In this document: piece by piece, positions 16,935 through 23,810 of the stretch
Position numbering within the stretch: position 1 is the stretch's first letter
Layout: each line of letters begins with the position of its first letter
Assembly (NCBI RefSeq): GCF_024006985.1
Contig: NZ_JAMXIB010000006.1
Location: 1-64,000, forward strand
From: Robiginitalea marina
GTDB lineage: Bacteria > Bacteroidota > Bacteroidia > Flavobacteriales > Flavobacteriaceae
Reading direction: 5' to 3'
DNA length: 64,000 nt
Translations under genes and position numbers: made by a program
Notes under the pieces: model-generated
The model's input: only the letters and a program-made list of their open reading frames with translations
Told to the model about the DNA's origin: nothing
Databases searched by the model: none

Positions 16935-18473
16935 TCAGGGGGATTTCCGGGTCATCCTGAGTTCGAACAGGTCCTTTCGGCGGTCTTTCAGGTTCCTCAC
17001 GCTGCCAAACTCATTGAGTTCCCTGAGCAGGTCAAGGTCCACGTCGGCAATAAGGATCATTTCGGTGTTCGGGGTGGCCTGGGCCTTTATCCCGTCGGTG
17101 GGAAAGGCAAAATCGCAGGGGGTGAACACTACCGACTGGGCGAACTGTATGTCCATATTGTGGACTTTGGGCAGGTTTCCCACACTGCCGGCAATGGCCA
17201 CATAGCATTCATTTTCAATGGCGCGGGCGCGGGCACAGTTGCGGACCCGGGAATACCCGTTCTGCGTATCCGTAAGGAAGGGGACAAAAAGGATGTCCAT
17301 GCCCTGGTCCGCCAGCAGGCGGCTCAGTTCGGGGAACTCTGCGTCGTAGCAGATCAGGATTCCTATTTTCCCGCAATCGGTATCAAAGGCCCTGAGCACC
17401 TCTCCGCCCTGCATCCCCCAAACCCTCTCCTCATCCGGGGTCACATGGAGTTTTTCATACCGCTCCACCGAACCGTCGCGCTTGCAGAGGTAGCCCACGT
17501 TGTAAAGGACCCCGCCGCGGAGCTCCGGCATGCTTCCGGTAATGATATTGATGTTGTAGGAAATGGAGAATTCAGAGAACTTCTCCACGATACTGTCCGT
17601 AAACCGGGCCAGTTCCCTGATCGCATCAGGCTCGCTCAAATGGTTGTAGGCCGCCATCAGGGGCGCGTTGAAAAACTCGGGGAAAAGTGCAAAATCGGAC
17701 CGGTATCCGGAGACGGCGTCGATAAAATATTCGGCCTGTTCCAGCAGGTCCTCCAGCTGGTCATAAGGACGCATCTGCCACTGGATCAGGCCCAGGCGCA
17801 CCACCGTTTTCTCTATCCTGGCCCTTCGGTCGGGTTTCTCGTAATAAATATTGTCCCATTCAAGCAGCACAGCGTACTCCCCTGAAGCCTCATCGCCTTC
17901 CTGGTAATTCCGCAGGATCCTGTGGGGGTGGAAATCATTGGAAATCTGGAAATTCAATACCGGGTCGTCGATTTCCTTAAGGCGCACCTTTTCGATGTAT
18001 TCCTTGGGGCTGAGCTGATCGGCATACTTGTGGTAATTGGGGATACGCCCACCAAAGACAATCCCCTTGAGGTTCAATTTTTCGCAGAGCTCCTTCCGGT
18101 AATCGTACAGGCGCCGGCCCAGGCGTAGGCCCCTGAATTCGGGTTTTATAAAGACGTCGATCCCATAGAGCATGTCCCCGTCAGGGGTGTGGGTGCTGAA
18201 GGTATAGTTCCCGGTCACTTCCTGGTAGGTGTGCTCCCCTTCGAACTGGGTATACCTCACTATAATGGAAAGCGCACACCCGGCCAGCTGCCCGTTCACC
18301 TTCACCACCACCTGCCCCTGGGGGAATTTTTCCAACAGGGACGCGATATGGGATTCCTCCCAGTACATTTCCGGCATGGCATGGTAGGCCGATACCATGA
18401 CCTCCTTCAGTTCTTTATAGTCCTTCAGGTCGAGGTATTGCAGTTCAATGGTTTTAATCTCGCTCAGTTCCAT
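16935..18473 (-). CDS. Bifunctional GNAT acetyltransferase / nitrilase-superfamily hydrolase
   Basis: A 512-residue fusion. Residues 1-200 carry a GNAT acyltransferase fold (GIDVFIKPEFRGLRLGRRLYDYRK, the acetyl-CoA binding R/QxxGxG/A-like segment). Residues about 228-512 form a carbon-nitrogen hydrolase domain with the full Glu-Lys-Cys triad: E266 (LFPEFF), K341 (YEKLHVTPDEE) and C375 (ILICYDAEFPE). The start MELSEIKTIEL is chosen because upstream residues run into a terminator and tRNA region. Architecture known from bacteria, but its substrates are not settled; a linked acylation and deamidation is one possibility. Followed by the rhomboid-like gene. Confidence 0.92.
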   Translation of the reverse strand: MELSEIKTIELQYLDLKDYKELKEVMVSAYHAMPEMYWEESHIASLLEKFPQGQVVVKVNGQLAGCALSIIVRYTQFEGEHTYQEVTGNYTFSTHTPDGDMLYGIDVFIKPEFRGLRLGRRLYDYRKELCEKLNLKGIVFGGRIPNYHKYADQLSPKEYIEKVRLKEIDDPVLNFQISNDFHPHRILRNYQEGDEASGEYAVLLEWDNIYYEKPDRRARIEKTVVRLGLIQWQMRPYDQLEDLLEQAEYFIDAVSGYRSDFALFPEFFNAPLMAAYNHLSEPDAIRELARFTDSIVEKFSEFSISYNINIITGSMPELRGGVLYNVGYLCKRDGSVERYEKLHVTPDEERVWGMQGGEVLRAFDTDCGKIGILICYDAEFPELSRLLADQGMDILFVPFLTDTQNGYSRVRNCARARAIENECYVAIAGSVGNLPKVHNMDIQFAQSVVFTPCDFAFPTDGIKAQATPNTEMILIADVDLDLLRELNEFGSVRNLKDRRKDLFELRMTRKSP

Positions 18474-18590
18474 GATTTCGATAGTGCAGCTGAACCCTAA
18501 AGATAGGCAATCGGGGTGAGACTGGGGAGGCATTTCCCTTTGGGAATGGTCAAGGGAGGGGCCCTTTTCCCCCGGGGCCATACCAAAGAA

Positions 18591-18617
18591 AAAGCCCGCC
18601 ATATCTGACGGGCTTTT
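18591..18617 (-). terminator. Terminator after palindrome-bearing tRNA-Leu copy
   Basis: On the minus strand AAAGCCCGTC pairs with GGCGGGCTTT around AGATAT and is followed by TTTTTCTTT. It lies 5 bases after the 3' end of the defective tRNA-Leu copy. An almost identical unit recurs at 18831-18857, showing that tRNA and terminator were duplicated together. Confidence 0.75.
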
Positions 18618-18622
18618 TTACG

Positions 18623-18718
18623 TACAGGTGAAAGGACTCGAACCTTCACGCCTTGCGGCACTAGTACCTGAAACTAGCGTGTCTACCCCCCGATAGCTAT
18701 CGGGGCCACCACACCTGA
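18623..18718 (-). pseudogene. tRNA-Leu(CAG) copy with palindrome inserted in the D loop
   Basis: Identical to the intact tRNA-Leu(CAG) at 18864-18945 from the 3' end through the anticodon arm. In the D loop the four bases AATT (+ strand) are replaced by the 18-bp palindrome ccccgatagctatcgggg, which removes the conserved A14 region and adds 14 bases. The 5' terminal G is also changed, so the first acceptor pair is lost. Length 96 versus 82 bases. It would probably not fold as a working tRNA, though a structured insert in the D loop cannot be excluded without data. Confidence 0.8.
18688..18705. repeat. 18-bp perfect palindrome ccccgatagctatcgggg, copy 1
   Basis: Perfect self-complementary 18-mer inside the D loop of a tRNA-Leu copy. 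The same 18-mer sits at the same tRNA position at 21589-21606. REP-like palindromic elements moved by RAYT transposases are one explanation; no transposase is present in the window. Confidence 0.85.
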
Positions 18719-18830
18719 AATGATCAATTGGAAGCCCTTCAAGCCTGGAAACCGAGATATTTACCACCAAGCTCAAAACGAAGATAAGCATTGGGAAAAG
18801 GGCTTTTGGATGCCTTCTGGGCACAAAGAA

Positions 18831-18857
18831 AAAGCCCGCCATATTTGGACGGGCTTT
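18831..18857 (-). terminator. Terminator of intact tRNA-Leu(CAG)
   Basis: Minus-strand hairpin GCCCGTCC...GGCGGGC followed by TTTTTCTTT, 6 bases beyond the tRNA 3' end; near-identical to 18591-18617. Confidence 0.75.
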
Positions 18858-18863
18858 TTTACG

Positions 18864-18945
18864 TACAGGTGAAAGGACTCGAACCTTCACGCCTTGCGGC
18901 ACTAGTACCTGAAACTAGCGTGTCTACCAATTCCACCACACCTGC
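18864..18945 (-). tRNA. tRNA-Leu(CAG)
   Basis: 82-base class II tRNA. Acceptor GCAGGUG pairs with CACCUGU (G1-U72 wobble) with A as discriminator. The anticodon stem CUAGU/ACUAG encloses UUCAGGU, anticodon CAG. D loop AATTGGTAGA and a variable arm built on TGCC-GCAA-GGCG are normal. The intact member of a duplicated pair; the altered copy lies downstream at 18623-18718. Confidence 0.96.
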
Positions 18946-19127
18946 ATCGGGAGTACAAAAGTACAAAACCGGCGGCAAATGTACTAAATATTTTATACTG
19001 ACAGAGGGGCTGCCCAACAATTATTTGGGGGTAGGTATCCGGAAAAAATAGTATCTTAAGGATTAGAAGATGCCCCTCCGTTTGCGCTGGTGGCATCGCA
19101 CACCACAACCCAACCAAAAACCACCTC

Positions 19128-19610
19128 ATGAAGAACCTGAAGATCGAAATCAAATGGGCCCTGATTTTCACCGGGGTAACCCTGCTTTGGATGCTGTTGG
19201 AAAAAGCCGTCGGCCTGCACGACCGATACCTCGATTACCACCTGTATCTCACAAACCTCTTTGCCATCCCGGCCATTGTGATGATGGTCCTGGCCCTGAA
19301 AGACAAAAAGAAAAATTTCTATGGGGGCCAAATGGATTATAAACAGGGATTCCTCTCGGGGGTCATGGTTTCCGTGTTCATAGCCCTGCTCAGCCCCCTG
19401 GCGCAGTGGATTACCTCCTACGTCATTACCCCGGAATACTTTCCCAACGTGATCAAACGTTCGGTGGAATTAGGCTACTTCAAAACCCTGGCCGAGGCCG
19501 AAGCCAATTTCAACTATAAAAACTATGCCGTGCAGGGAGCTATTGCCGCGTTGGTGATGGGCGTGGTGACCACCGCGATTGCCATGGTTTTTATCCGGTC
19601 GAAAAAATAA
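19128..19610 (+). CDS. DUF4199 domain membrane protein
   Basis: A 160-residue protein with four predicted transmembrane segments (about residues 8-26, 40-58, 73-95 and 133-155) and a charged loop KDKKKNFYGGQMDYKQGFLSG, typical of the DUF4199 family that is widespread in Bacteroidota. Function unknown; members occur near cell-envelope genes. It appears monocistronic: 189 bp separate it from the next gene, and this spacer contains a 7-bp hairpin (19647-19669, ggaggcc/ggcctcc) without a T tract. Confidence 0.85.
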   Translation: MKNLKIEIKWALIFTGVTLLWMLLEKAVGLHDRYLDYHLYLTNLFAIPAIVMMVLALKDKKKNFYGGQMDYKQGFLSGVMVSVFIALLSPLAQWITSYVITPEYFPNVIKRSVELGYFKTLAEAEANFNYKNYAVQGAIAALVMGVVTTAIAMVFIRSKK

Positions 19611-19799
19611 CTTCAGGACTACTTCCGGTCCGAATTAATACCTATCGGAGGCCGATTGATTGGGCCTCCCGGATGCAGACGCCTGAATCCTAATTATCTT
19701 GGAGCCCCCTATCGCGGCACGACAGCGTATCGCCCAGGTGGCGAAAAATGGCATCAGGATTTCCTACCTTAGCCGACCAGGAACCCATTCAGCCCCGGC

Positions 19800-20411
19800 A
19801 TGGCAAATACCCAAAAGCGAAAAAATCAGGCGAGGATTTTAAGGACCTTCCGGAAAATCCACAGAACCACAGGGGCGCTCCTGTTTATCTTTTTTTTCTT
19901 CATTTCGGTGACCGGGCTGCTACTTGGGTGGAAGAAAAACAGCGGCGGGTTGATCTATTCAAAGTCCTATGAGGGAACCTCGACAGACCTCAGGGACTGG
20001 CTGCCCATGGACAGCCTGCATACCATAGCGTGCAGGGTCTTCCGCGACTCCATCTCGACCGACTATTCCCTTGAACTGGACCGGATAGACATCAGGAAAA
20101 ACAAGGGTATGGTAAAGTTCGTGTTTGTGGACCACTACTGGGGTATACAGCTCGATGGGGCCACCGGCGAACTCCTGCATATCGAGCGGAGAAATGCCGA
20201 TTTCATTGAAAATGTCCACGATGGTTCCATCCTGGATTATTATTTTGGCACCACCGGCGGACCGATAAAACTCGCTTATACGGGGATTATGGGGCTCTCC
20301 CTGCTCACCTTTACGGTAACCGGTTTCTGGCTATGGTTTGGCCCCAAACAGATGAGAAAGGCCAAAAAACGAAGTGTGGGAGAAGGACAGGAACGGTACG
20401 GGAGTTTTTGA
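19800..20411 (+). CDS. PepSY-associated membrane protein
   Basis: A 203-residue inner-membrane protein. An N-terminal helix HRTTGALLFIFFFFISVTGLLLGW follows a basic leader and a second helix IMGLSLLTFTVTGFWLWFGP lies near the C-terminus; between them is a periplasmic PepSY-like domain containing GIQLDGATGELLHIERR. This is the short form of the PepSY_TM family, often linked to iron or flavin redox proteins, but no such partner is next to it. TACCTTAG at 19765-19772 is a plausible -7 element. Confidence 0.8.
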   Translation: MANTQKRKNQARILRTFRKIHRTTGALLFIFFFFISVTGLLLGWKKNSGGLIYSKSYEGTSTDLRDWLPMDSLHTIACRVFRDSISTDYSLELDRIDIRKNKGMVKFVFVDHYWGIQLDGATGELLHIERRNADFIENVHDGSILDYYFGTTGGPIKLAYTGIMGLSLLTFTVTGFWLWFGPKQMRKAKKRSVGEGQERYGSF

Positions 20412-20473
20412 GGATAGCTGCCCTGATGCCGCTTCGCCAAACCTTTTGTGAAATGTAAACCAGATAGTACCCC

Positions 20474-21307
20474 TTGCAAAAAACGTTATTGCTTATCGCA
20501 ACGCTGCTTTTGGTTTCCTGCGCAAAGTTGCGCAGGGTACCCAATGAACAATACTATGCCTTCCGCTATTCCTTCAAACAGGATTTCGCCAGGGATACGC
20601 TCTCCTTCAGCCTGAAAAATCCGTTGCGGTGTCCGGTCAACATACAATTGACAGAGAACCCCGATACACCCGGGTTGAAGGCTTTATTTGGCATCAAAAC
20701 CCTCCGGGAACTCCAGGATACCGTAATCAAAATTCCCTATCCTGAGCTTGACCTGACCAAAAATCCGAAAATTTCTTACATCGTCCGGTATGGGGACCTC
20801 AACCGGCAGATTGAAAAAAACAAACTTGCCCTTCCCTTTCCCAAGGGGCGCGAATACAAAGTCATCCAGGGGTATAACGGCAAACTAACCCACAATACCA
20901 TTTACAGCCGATTTGCCCTGGACTTTAAGTTAAGTATTGGAGACACCATCACCAGTGCCGATGACGGCTATGTGGTTGGGATCATTGAAGACTATAAAGA
21001 ATATGGTACCGGTAAAAAATGGCTGGAAAGCGACAAAAGCAATTACATTACCCTTTATCACCCGCAAAGCGGATTGTTTACCCAATATGTTCACCTTACC
21101 TATAAAGGGGCTCTAGTAAAAATGGGGGATTTTGTGGAAAAGGGGCAACCTGTGGGAATCAGCGGAATGACGGGTTATACCACAACACCACACCTCCACT
21201 TCAATGCGAAGGTCCCCACACATGAGCACGGGTTGGCCTCCACGGAAATTGAATTCGAAAACGGGATACGGGGGAAAGACCTGAAGAAAGGGGACCGGGT
21301 GAAATAA
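20474..21307 (+). CDS. M23 family peptidase lipoprotein
   Basis: A 277-residue protein beginning with a TTG codon; no ATG lies near, and the start is fixed by the lipoprotein signal peptide QKTLLLIATLLLVSC (lipobox LVSC, C16). The C-terminal LytM domain has the M23 zinc-site pattern H-N-x-YSRFALDF (residues about 141-155) and TPHLHFNA near residue 240. It is probably a lipid-anchored periplasmic peptidoglycan hydrolase or a related activator. It is more AT-rich than neighbouring genes. It lies 62 bp after the PepSY gene and ends at a hairpin shared with the tRNA-Leu locus. Confidence 0.87.
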   Translation: MQKTLLLIATLLLVSCAKLRRVPNEQYYAFRYSFKQDFARDTLSFSLKNPLRCPVNIQLTENPDTPGLKALFGIKTLRELQDTVIKIPYPELDLTKNPKISYIVRYGDLNRQIEKNKLALPFPKGREYKVIQGYNGKLTHNTIYSRFALDFKLSIGDTITSADDGYVVGIIEDYKEYGTGKKWLESDKSNYITLYHPQSGLFTQYVHLTYKGALVKMGDFVEKGQPVGISGMTGYTTTPHLHFNAKVPTHEHGLASTEIEFENGIRGKDLKKGDRVK

Positions 21308-21330
21308 AAAACCCCAAACCCCATGGAACA

Positions 21331-21358
21331 AAAAACCTCCGGAGCCCCGGAGGTTTTT
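21331..21358. terminator. Terminator with A5/T5 flanks between M23 gene and tRNA-Leu locus
   Basis: Arms acctccgg and ccggaggt with AAAA/TTTT flanks. It can serve the plus-strand M23 gene (stop at 21307) and minus-strand tRNA transcription. It belongs to a duplicated unit: the same hairpin recurs at 21445-21472. Confidence 0.75.
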
Positions 21359-21366
21359 ATCTTCTG

Positions 21367-21397
21367 TACAGGCGGGGAGACTCCCCTCCACCCCTGC
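21367..21397 (-). pseudogene. Degenerate 3' fragment of tRNA-Leu
   Basis: The first 17 bases (tacaggcggggagactc on +) equal the 3' end of the intact tRNA-Leu(UAG) at 21481. Homology then fades (ccctccacccctgcc against gaactcccacacc). It sits next to a terminator copy just as the intact tRNA does, so it is a decayed duplicate of tRNA plus terminator. Confidence 0.7.
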
Positions 21398-21444
21398 CGG
21401 GGCCGTCGGGGTAAACTTCTCGTCTCCCCCAACTCATGGAAACA

Positions 21445-21472
21445 AAAAACCTCCGGAATCCCGGAGGTTCTT
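21445..21472 (-). terminator. Terminator of tRNA-Leu(UAG)
   Basis: Minus-strand hairpin acctccgg/ccggaggt followed by TTTTTTGTTT, 8 bases after the tRNA 3' end; duplicate of 21331-21358. Confidence 0.75.
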
Positions 21473-21480
21473 ATCTTTTG

Positions 21481-21562
21481 TACAGGCGGGGAGACTCGAA
21501 CTCCCACACCTTGCGGCACCAGATCCTAAGTCTGGCGTGTCTACCAATTCCACCACGCCTGC
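21481..21562 (-). tRNA. tRNA-Leu(UAG)
   Basis: 82-base class II tRNA. Acceptor GCAGGCG pairs with CGCCUGU, discriminator A. Anticodon stem CCAGA/UCUGG encloses CUUAGGA, anticodon UAG (leucine CUA/CUG family). D loop AATTGGTAGA intact. Flanked by a 5' fragment with the palindrome on its upstream side and a 3' fragment on its downstream side. Confidence 0.96.
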
Positions 21563-21570
21563 AAAATCCC

Positions 21571-21619
21571 TTAAGCAGCGTGTCTACCCCCCGATAGCTA
21601 TCGGGGCCACCACGCCTGC
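21571..21619 (-). pseudogene. 5' fragment of tRNA-Leu with palindrome in D loop
   Basis: On the minus strand the sequence reads GCAGGCGTGGTGG, then the 18-bp palindrome, then GGTAGACACGC, matching the first part of tRNA-Leu(UAG) with AATT replaced by the palindrome. Homology ends in the anticodon arm (TGCTTAAGG). It lies 8 bases upstream of the intact tRNA, so transcription of the intact gene from a distal promoter would pass through this hairpin. Confidence 0.8.
21589..21606. repeat. 18-bp perfect palindrome ccccgatagctatcgggg, copy 2
   Basis: Identical to 18688-18705 and in the same place within a tRNA-Leu D loop, but in a different isoacceptor. Confidence 0.85.
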
Positions 21620-21697
21620 AAAAGGTTTGCAAATATAGGGTAATTTTCAAATATCAGGCAGCATTCCTGCAATACCAACCGATCGGGCTATTTGCCC

Positions 21698-23383
21698 TTA
21701 TTTGGTGGTCATGATCTCCACACCCTTCCAGTTGTCTTCAATTTCCTGGGTAATGAGGTGGGCCGACCGGTTTAAAAACAATTTCGCGGTGTAGTCGTCG
21801 GGGTTCTTCTTGAAAATTTGCTGGAAGGTCACCGCAGCCATGGCAAATTCCTTCTTGAAGTAAAGCTCCATGGCATGGTCAAAGGTGGCCAGGTTTTCGA
21901 GCTTGTGTTGCTGCAGCTCCAGTTGGTCCCCGTTGATGCATTCGAACAGGTCGATGGGTTTCTGTTTGCCTTTCAGCTGCACCTGCCCCAGGTAGCGAAA
22001 ATCAAAATCTTCAGGGTGGGTGAGGCTGTCCATGCATTCCTGGGTCAGCAGGATGGAGGTACCGAAATGCTTCGACAACCCTTCGATACGGGCCGCGGTG
22101 TTTACGGTGTCGGAGATGATCGCCGCATCGAGGCGCTGGTCATCGCCCGTGATACCCATAATGAGTTTCCCGCTTTGCATCCCCACGCCAATGCTCACAG
22201 GGGGGCGTTTCTTCAGGCTCCTTTCCCGGTTATAGTCCCTCAGCGCCTGGTGCATGTCCACCGAGGCCTTCAGGGCCCCCTGGGATCCGCCGGTAAAGAG
22301 CGCCATAAACCCGTCGCCCAGGTATTGCATGATAAACCCCCCGTTTTGTCGCACGATAGGGCCCATACGGTTGTTGAACCCGTTTACGAATAAGAAGTTG
22401 TCGCGGGGATCCATCCCCTCCGAGATGGTGGTAAAGCCCCGGATGTCGACAAAAACCACCGTAACTTCCCTTTCGACCAGGTCGCCCAGAAAAACTTCCG
22501 TAATCGTTGCTTTCCCAAGGGACTTGATGAACTCCGAGGGCACGAATTTCTGGCTGGCATCGTGCACCTTGCGGATAGCATCCTCCCGTTCCTGAACTTC
22601 CCGGAGCCCTTTCTGGTAGAGGTGGGCACTCTCTATGGCCGTGGCCGATTGCAGGGAGATGGTGGTCAGCAGCTTCAGGTCGGCCGCCGTGTATTCGACC
22701 TCTTCCTCATGGCCGAGGATCACCATCCCCAGGGTACGGTGCTTGACCTTTAACGGGGCGTACATCACCGTTTTCAAATGTTTCAGGGCAGGGTTTTTGG
22801 CAATCCGCTCTGCAGGCACGATGGCCGAGGTACCCCTCTGGATCAATTCTTTCAGCACATCGCGCTGCCGGTCGATATAGGCCTGGCTCTGGGGGTTGTC
22901 GCCCAGCTGGGCCACCTGGTTGACCCGGTCCTGGTCGGGGTCGTACATCAGGAAAAGGCCGTGGGTCATCTGGATGATCTGGGAGGCTTCCTGCAAGGTC
23001 ACCCGGGCGATGGATTCCGCATCGATTTTCTCCGAGATCAGTTCGCTCAGGTCGTAGATCATATTGATCTCGCGGTAGAGGCCCAGGACCTCCTTCCCGA
23101 TCTTTTTCTTTTCCCATTCCTTTTGAAAAAGGAGTTTGAGGGCGTCCAGAAGGGCCAGGGCATTGTCGGACTGGTAATAAAACGTACCCAGCAATACCTG
23201 CTCATGTTCAAAAGGAATCGTTTTTTGAAGCCCTCCCCGGGTGCCCCACAGGAGCTTCTGTTCGGGATCTTCAAAACAAAATTCGACCTGTAGCCGCTCG
23301 CAAAGGGTTGTCAGCAGTTCCCTGGACGCCCCATCCCTTTGCAGGATGTGTTTCAGTGCCTTGGTTGAGGTGCTCAGGTTCAT
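21698..23383 (-). CDS. GAF domain class III adenylate/guanylate cyclase
   Basis: A 561-residue soluble enzyme. An N-terminal region (1-110) is followed by a GAF sensor domain (about 125-265), a short coiled linker, and a class III nucleotide cyclase domain with both metal-binding aspartates, D313 (VVFVDIRGFTTIS) and D357 (MQYLGDGFMALF), plus the transition-state region ISDTVNTAARIE. A tail of about 80 residues resembles a TPR-like helical repeat (YFKKEFAMAAVTFQQIFKKNPDDYTAKLFL). It probably makes cAMP. Last gene of the kinase-regulator-cyclase operon, 14 bp after the response regulator. Confidence 0.92.
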   Translation of the reverse strand: MNLSTSTKALKHILQRDGASRELLTTLCERLQVEFCFEDPEQKLLWGTRGGLQKTIPFEHEQVLLGTFYYQSDNALALLDALKLLFQKEWEKKKIGKEVLGLYREINMIYDLSELISEKIDAESIARVTLQEASQIIQMTHGLFLMYDPDQDRVNQVAQLGDNPQSQAYIDRQRDVLKELIQRGTSAIVPAERIAKNPALKHLKTVMYAPLKVKHRTLGMVILGHEEEVEYTAADLKLLTTISLQSATAIESAHLYQKGLREVQEREDAIRKVHDASQKFVPSEFIKSLGKATITEVFLGDLVEREVTVVFVDIRGFTTISEGMDPRDNFLFVNGFNNRMGPIVRQNGGFIMQYLGDGFMALFTGGSQGALKASVDMHQALRDYNRERSLKKRPPVSIGVGMQSGKLIMGITGDDQRLDAAIISDTVNTAARIEGLSKHFGTSILLTQECMDSLTHPEDFDFRYLGQVQLKGKQKPIDLFECINGDQLELQQHKLENLATFDHAMELYFKKEFAMAAVTFQQIFKKNPDDYTAKLFLNRSAHLITQEIEDNWKGVEIMTTK

Positions 23384-23397
23384 CGGCTGAAATCGTA

Positions 23398-23775
23398 TTA
23401 TGGGGTCAGGATCCCCGTGGCGATGGTCAGCATTTCATCTGGGTCGAACGGTTTGGTCATGTAGCGGTCGGCGCCCATATCGAGGCCCTTTTGCCGGTCC
23501 ACTTCCTGCCCCTTGGCCGTCAGCAGGATGATGTAGACCTCCGAGAGCCCCAATTTCTTCTTTACCCGCTCGCAAACCTCCATCCCGTTCATTTTGGGCA
23601 TCATCACATCGAGGAAGACCAGGTTGGGCCTTTCCTTTTGGATAATCTCCAGGGCCTGCTCGCCATTTTCGGCAAAGAGCATCTCCACCCCTTCGTCTTC
23701 GAGGTCTTCGAGGGTTTGTTCAATCAGCATGCGGATATGGGCTTCGTCGTCTACTATGAGCAATTTTTTATTCAT
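23398..23775 (-). CDS. Single-domain response regulator (CheY-like)
   Basis: A 125-residue receiver domain with no output domain. All phosphotransfer residues are visible: acidic pair D9-D10, phospho-acceptor D56 (LVFLDVMMP), the LLTAKG threonine, and the TKPFD lysine. It sits between the hybrid kinase (35 bp upstream) and the cyclase (14 bp downstream), so it is likely to carry phosphate from the kinase and act on the cyclase by protein contact; that step is inferred. Confidence 0.93.
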   Translation of the reverse strand: MNKKLLIVDDEAHIRMLIEQTLEDLEDEGVEMLFAENGEQALEIIQKERPNLVFLDVMMPKMNGMEVCERVKKKLGLSEVYIILLTAKGQEVDRQKGLDMGADRYMTKPFDPDEMLTIATGILTP

Positions 23776-23810
23776 GTTGGTATTGCGGTTTTAACGGTTG
23801 GGGGTTCTGG

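Noticed and set aside
18623-21619. tRNA-Leu loci as integration (att) sites of a genomic island
   Set aside because: Partial tRNA copies suggested an island, but the genes between them (DUF4199, PepSY, M23) include no integrase or mobility gene, and the two loci are different isoacceptors.
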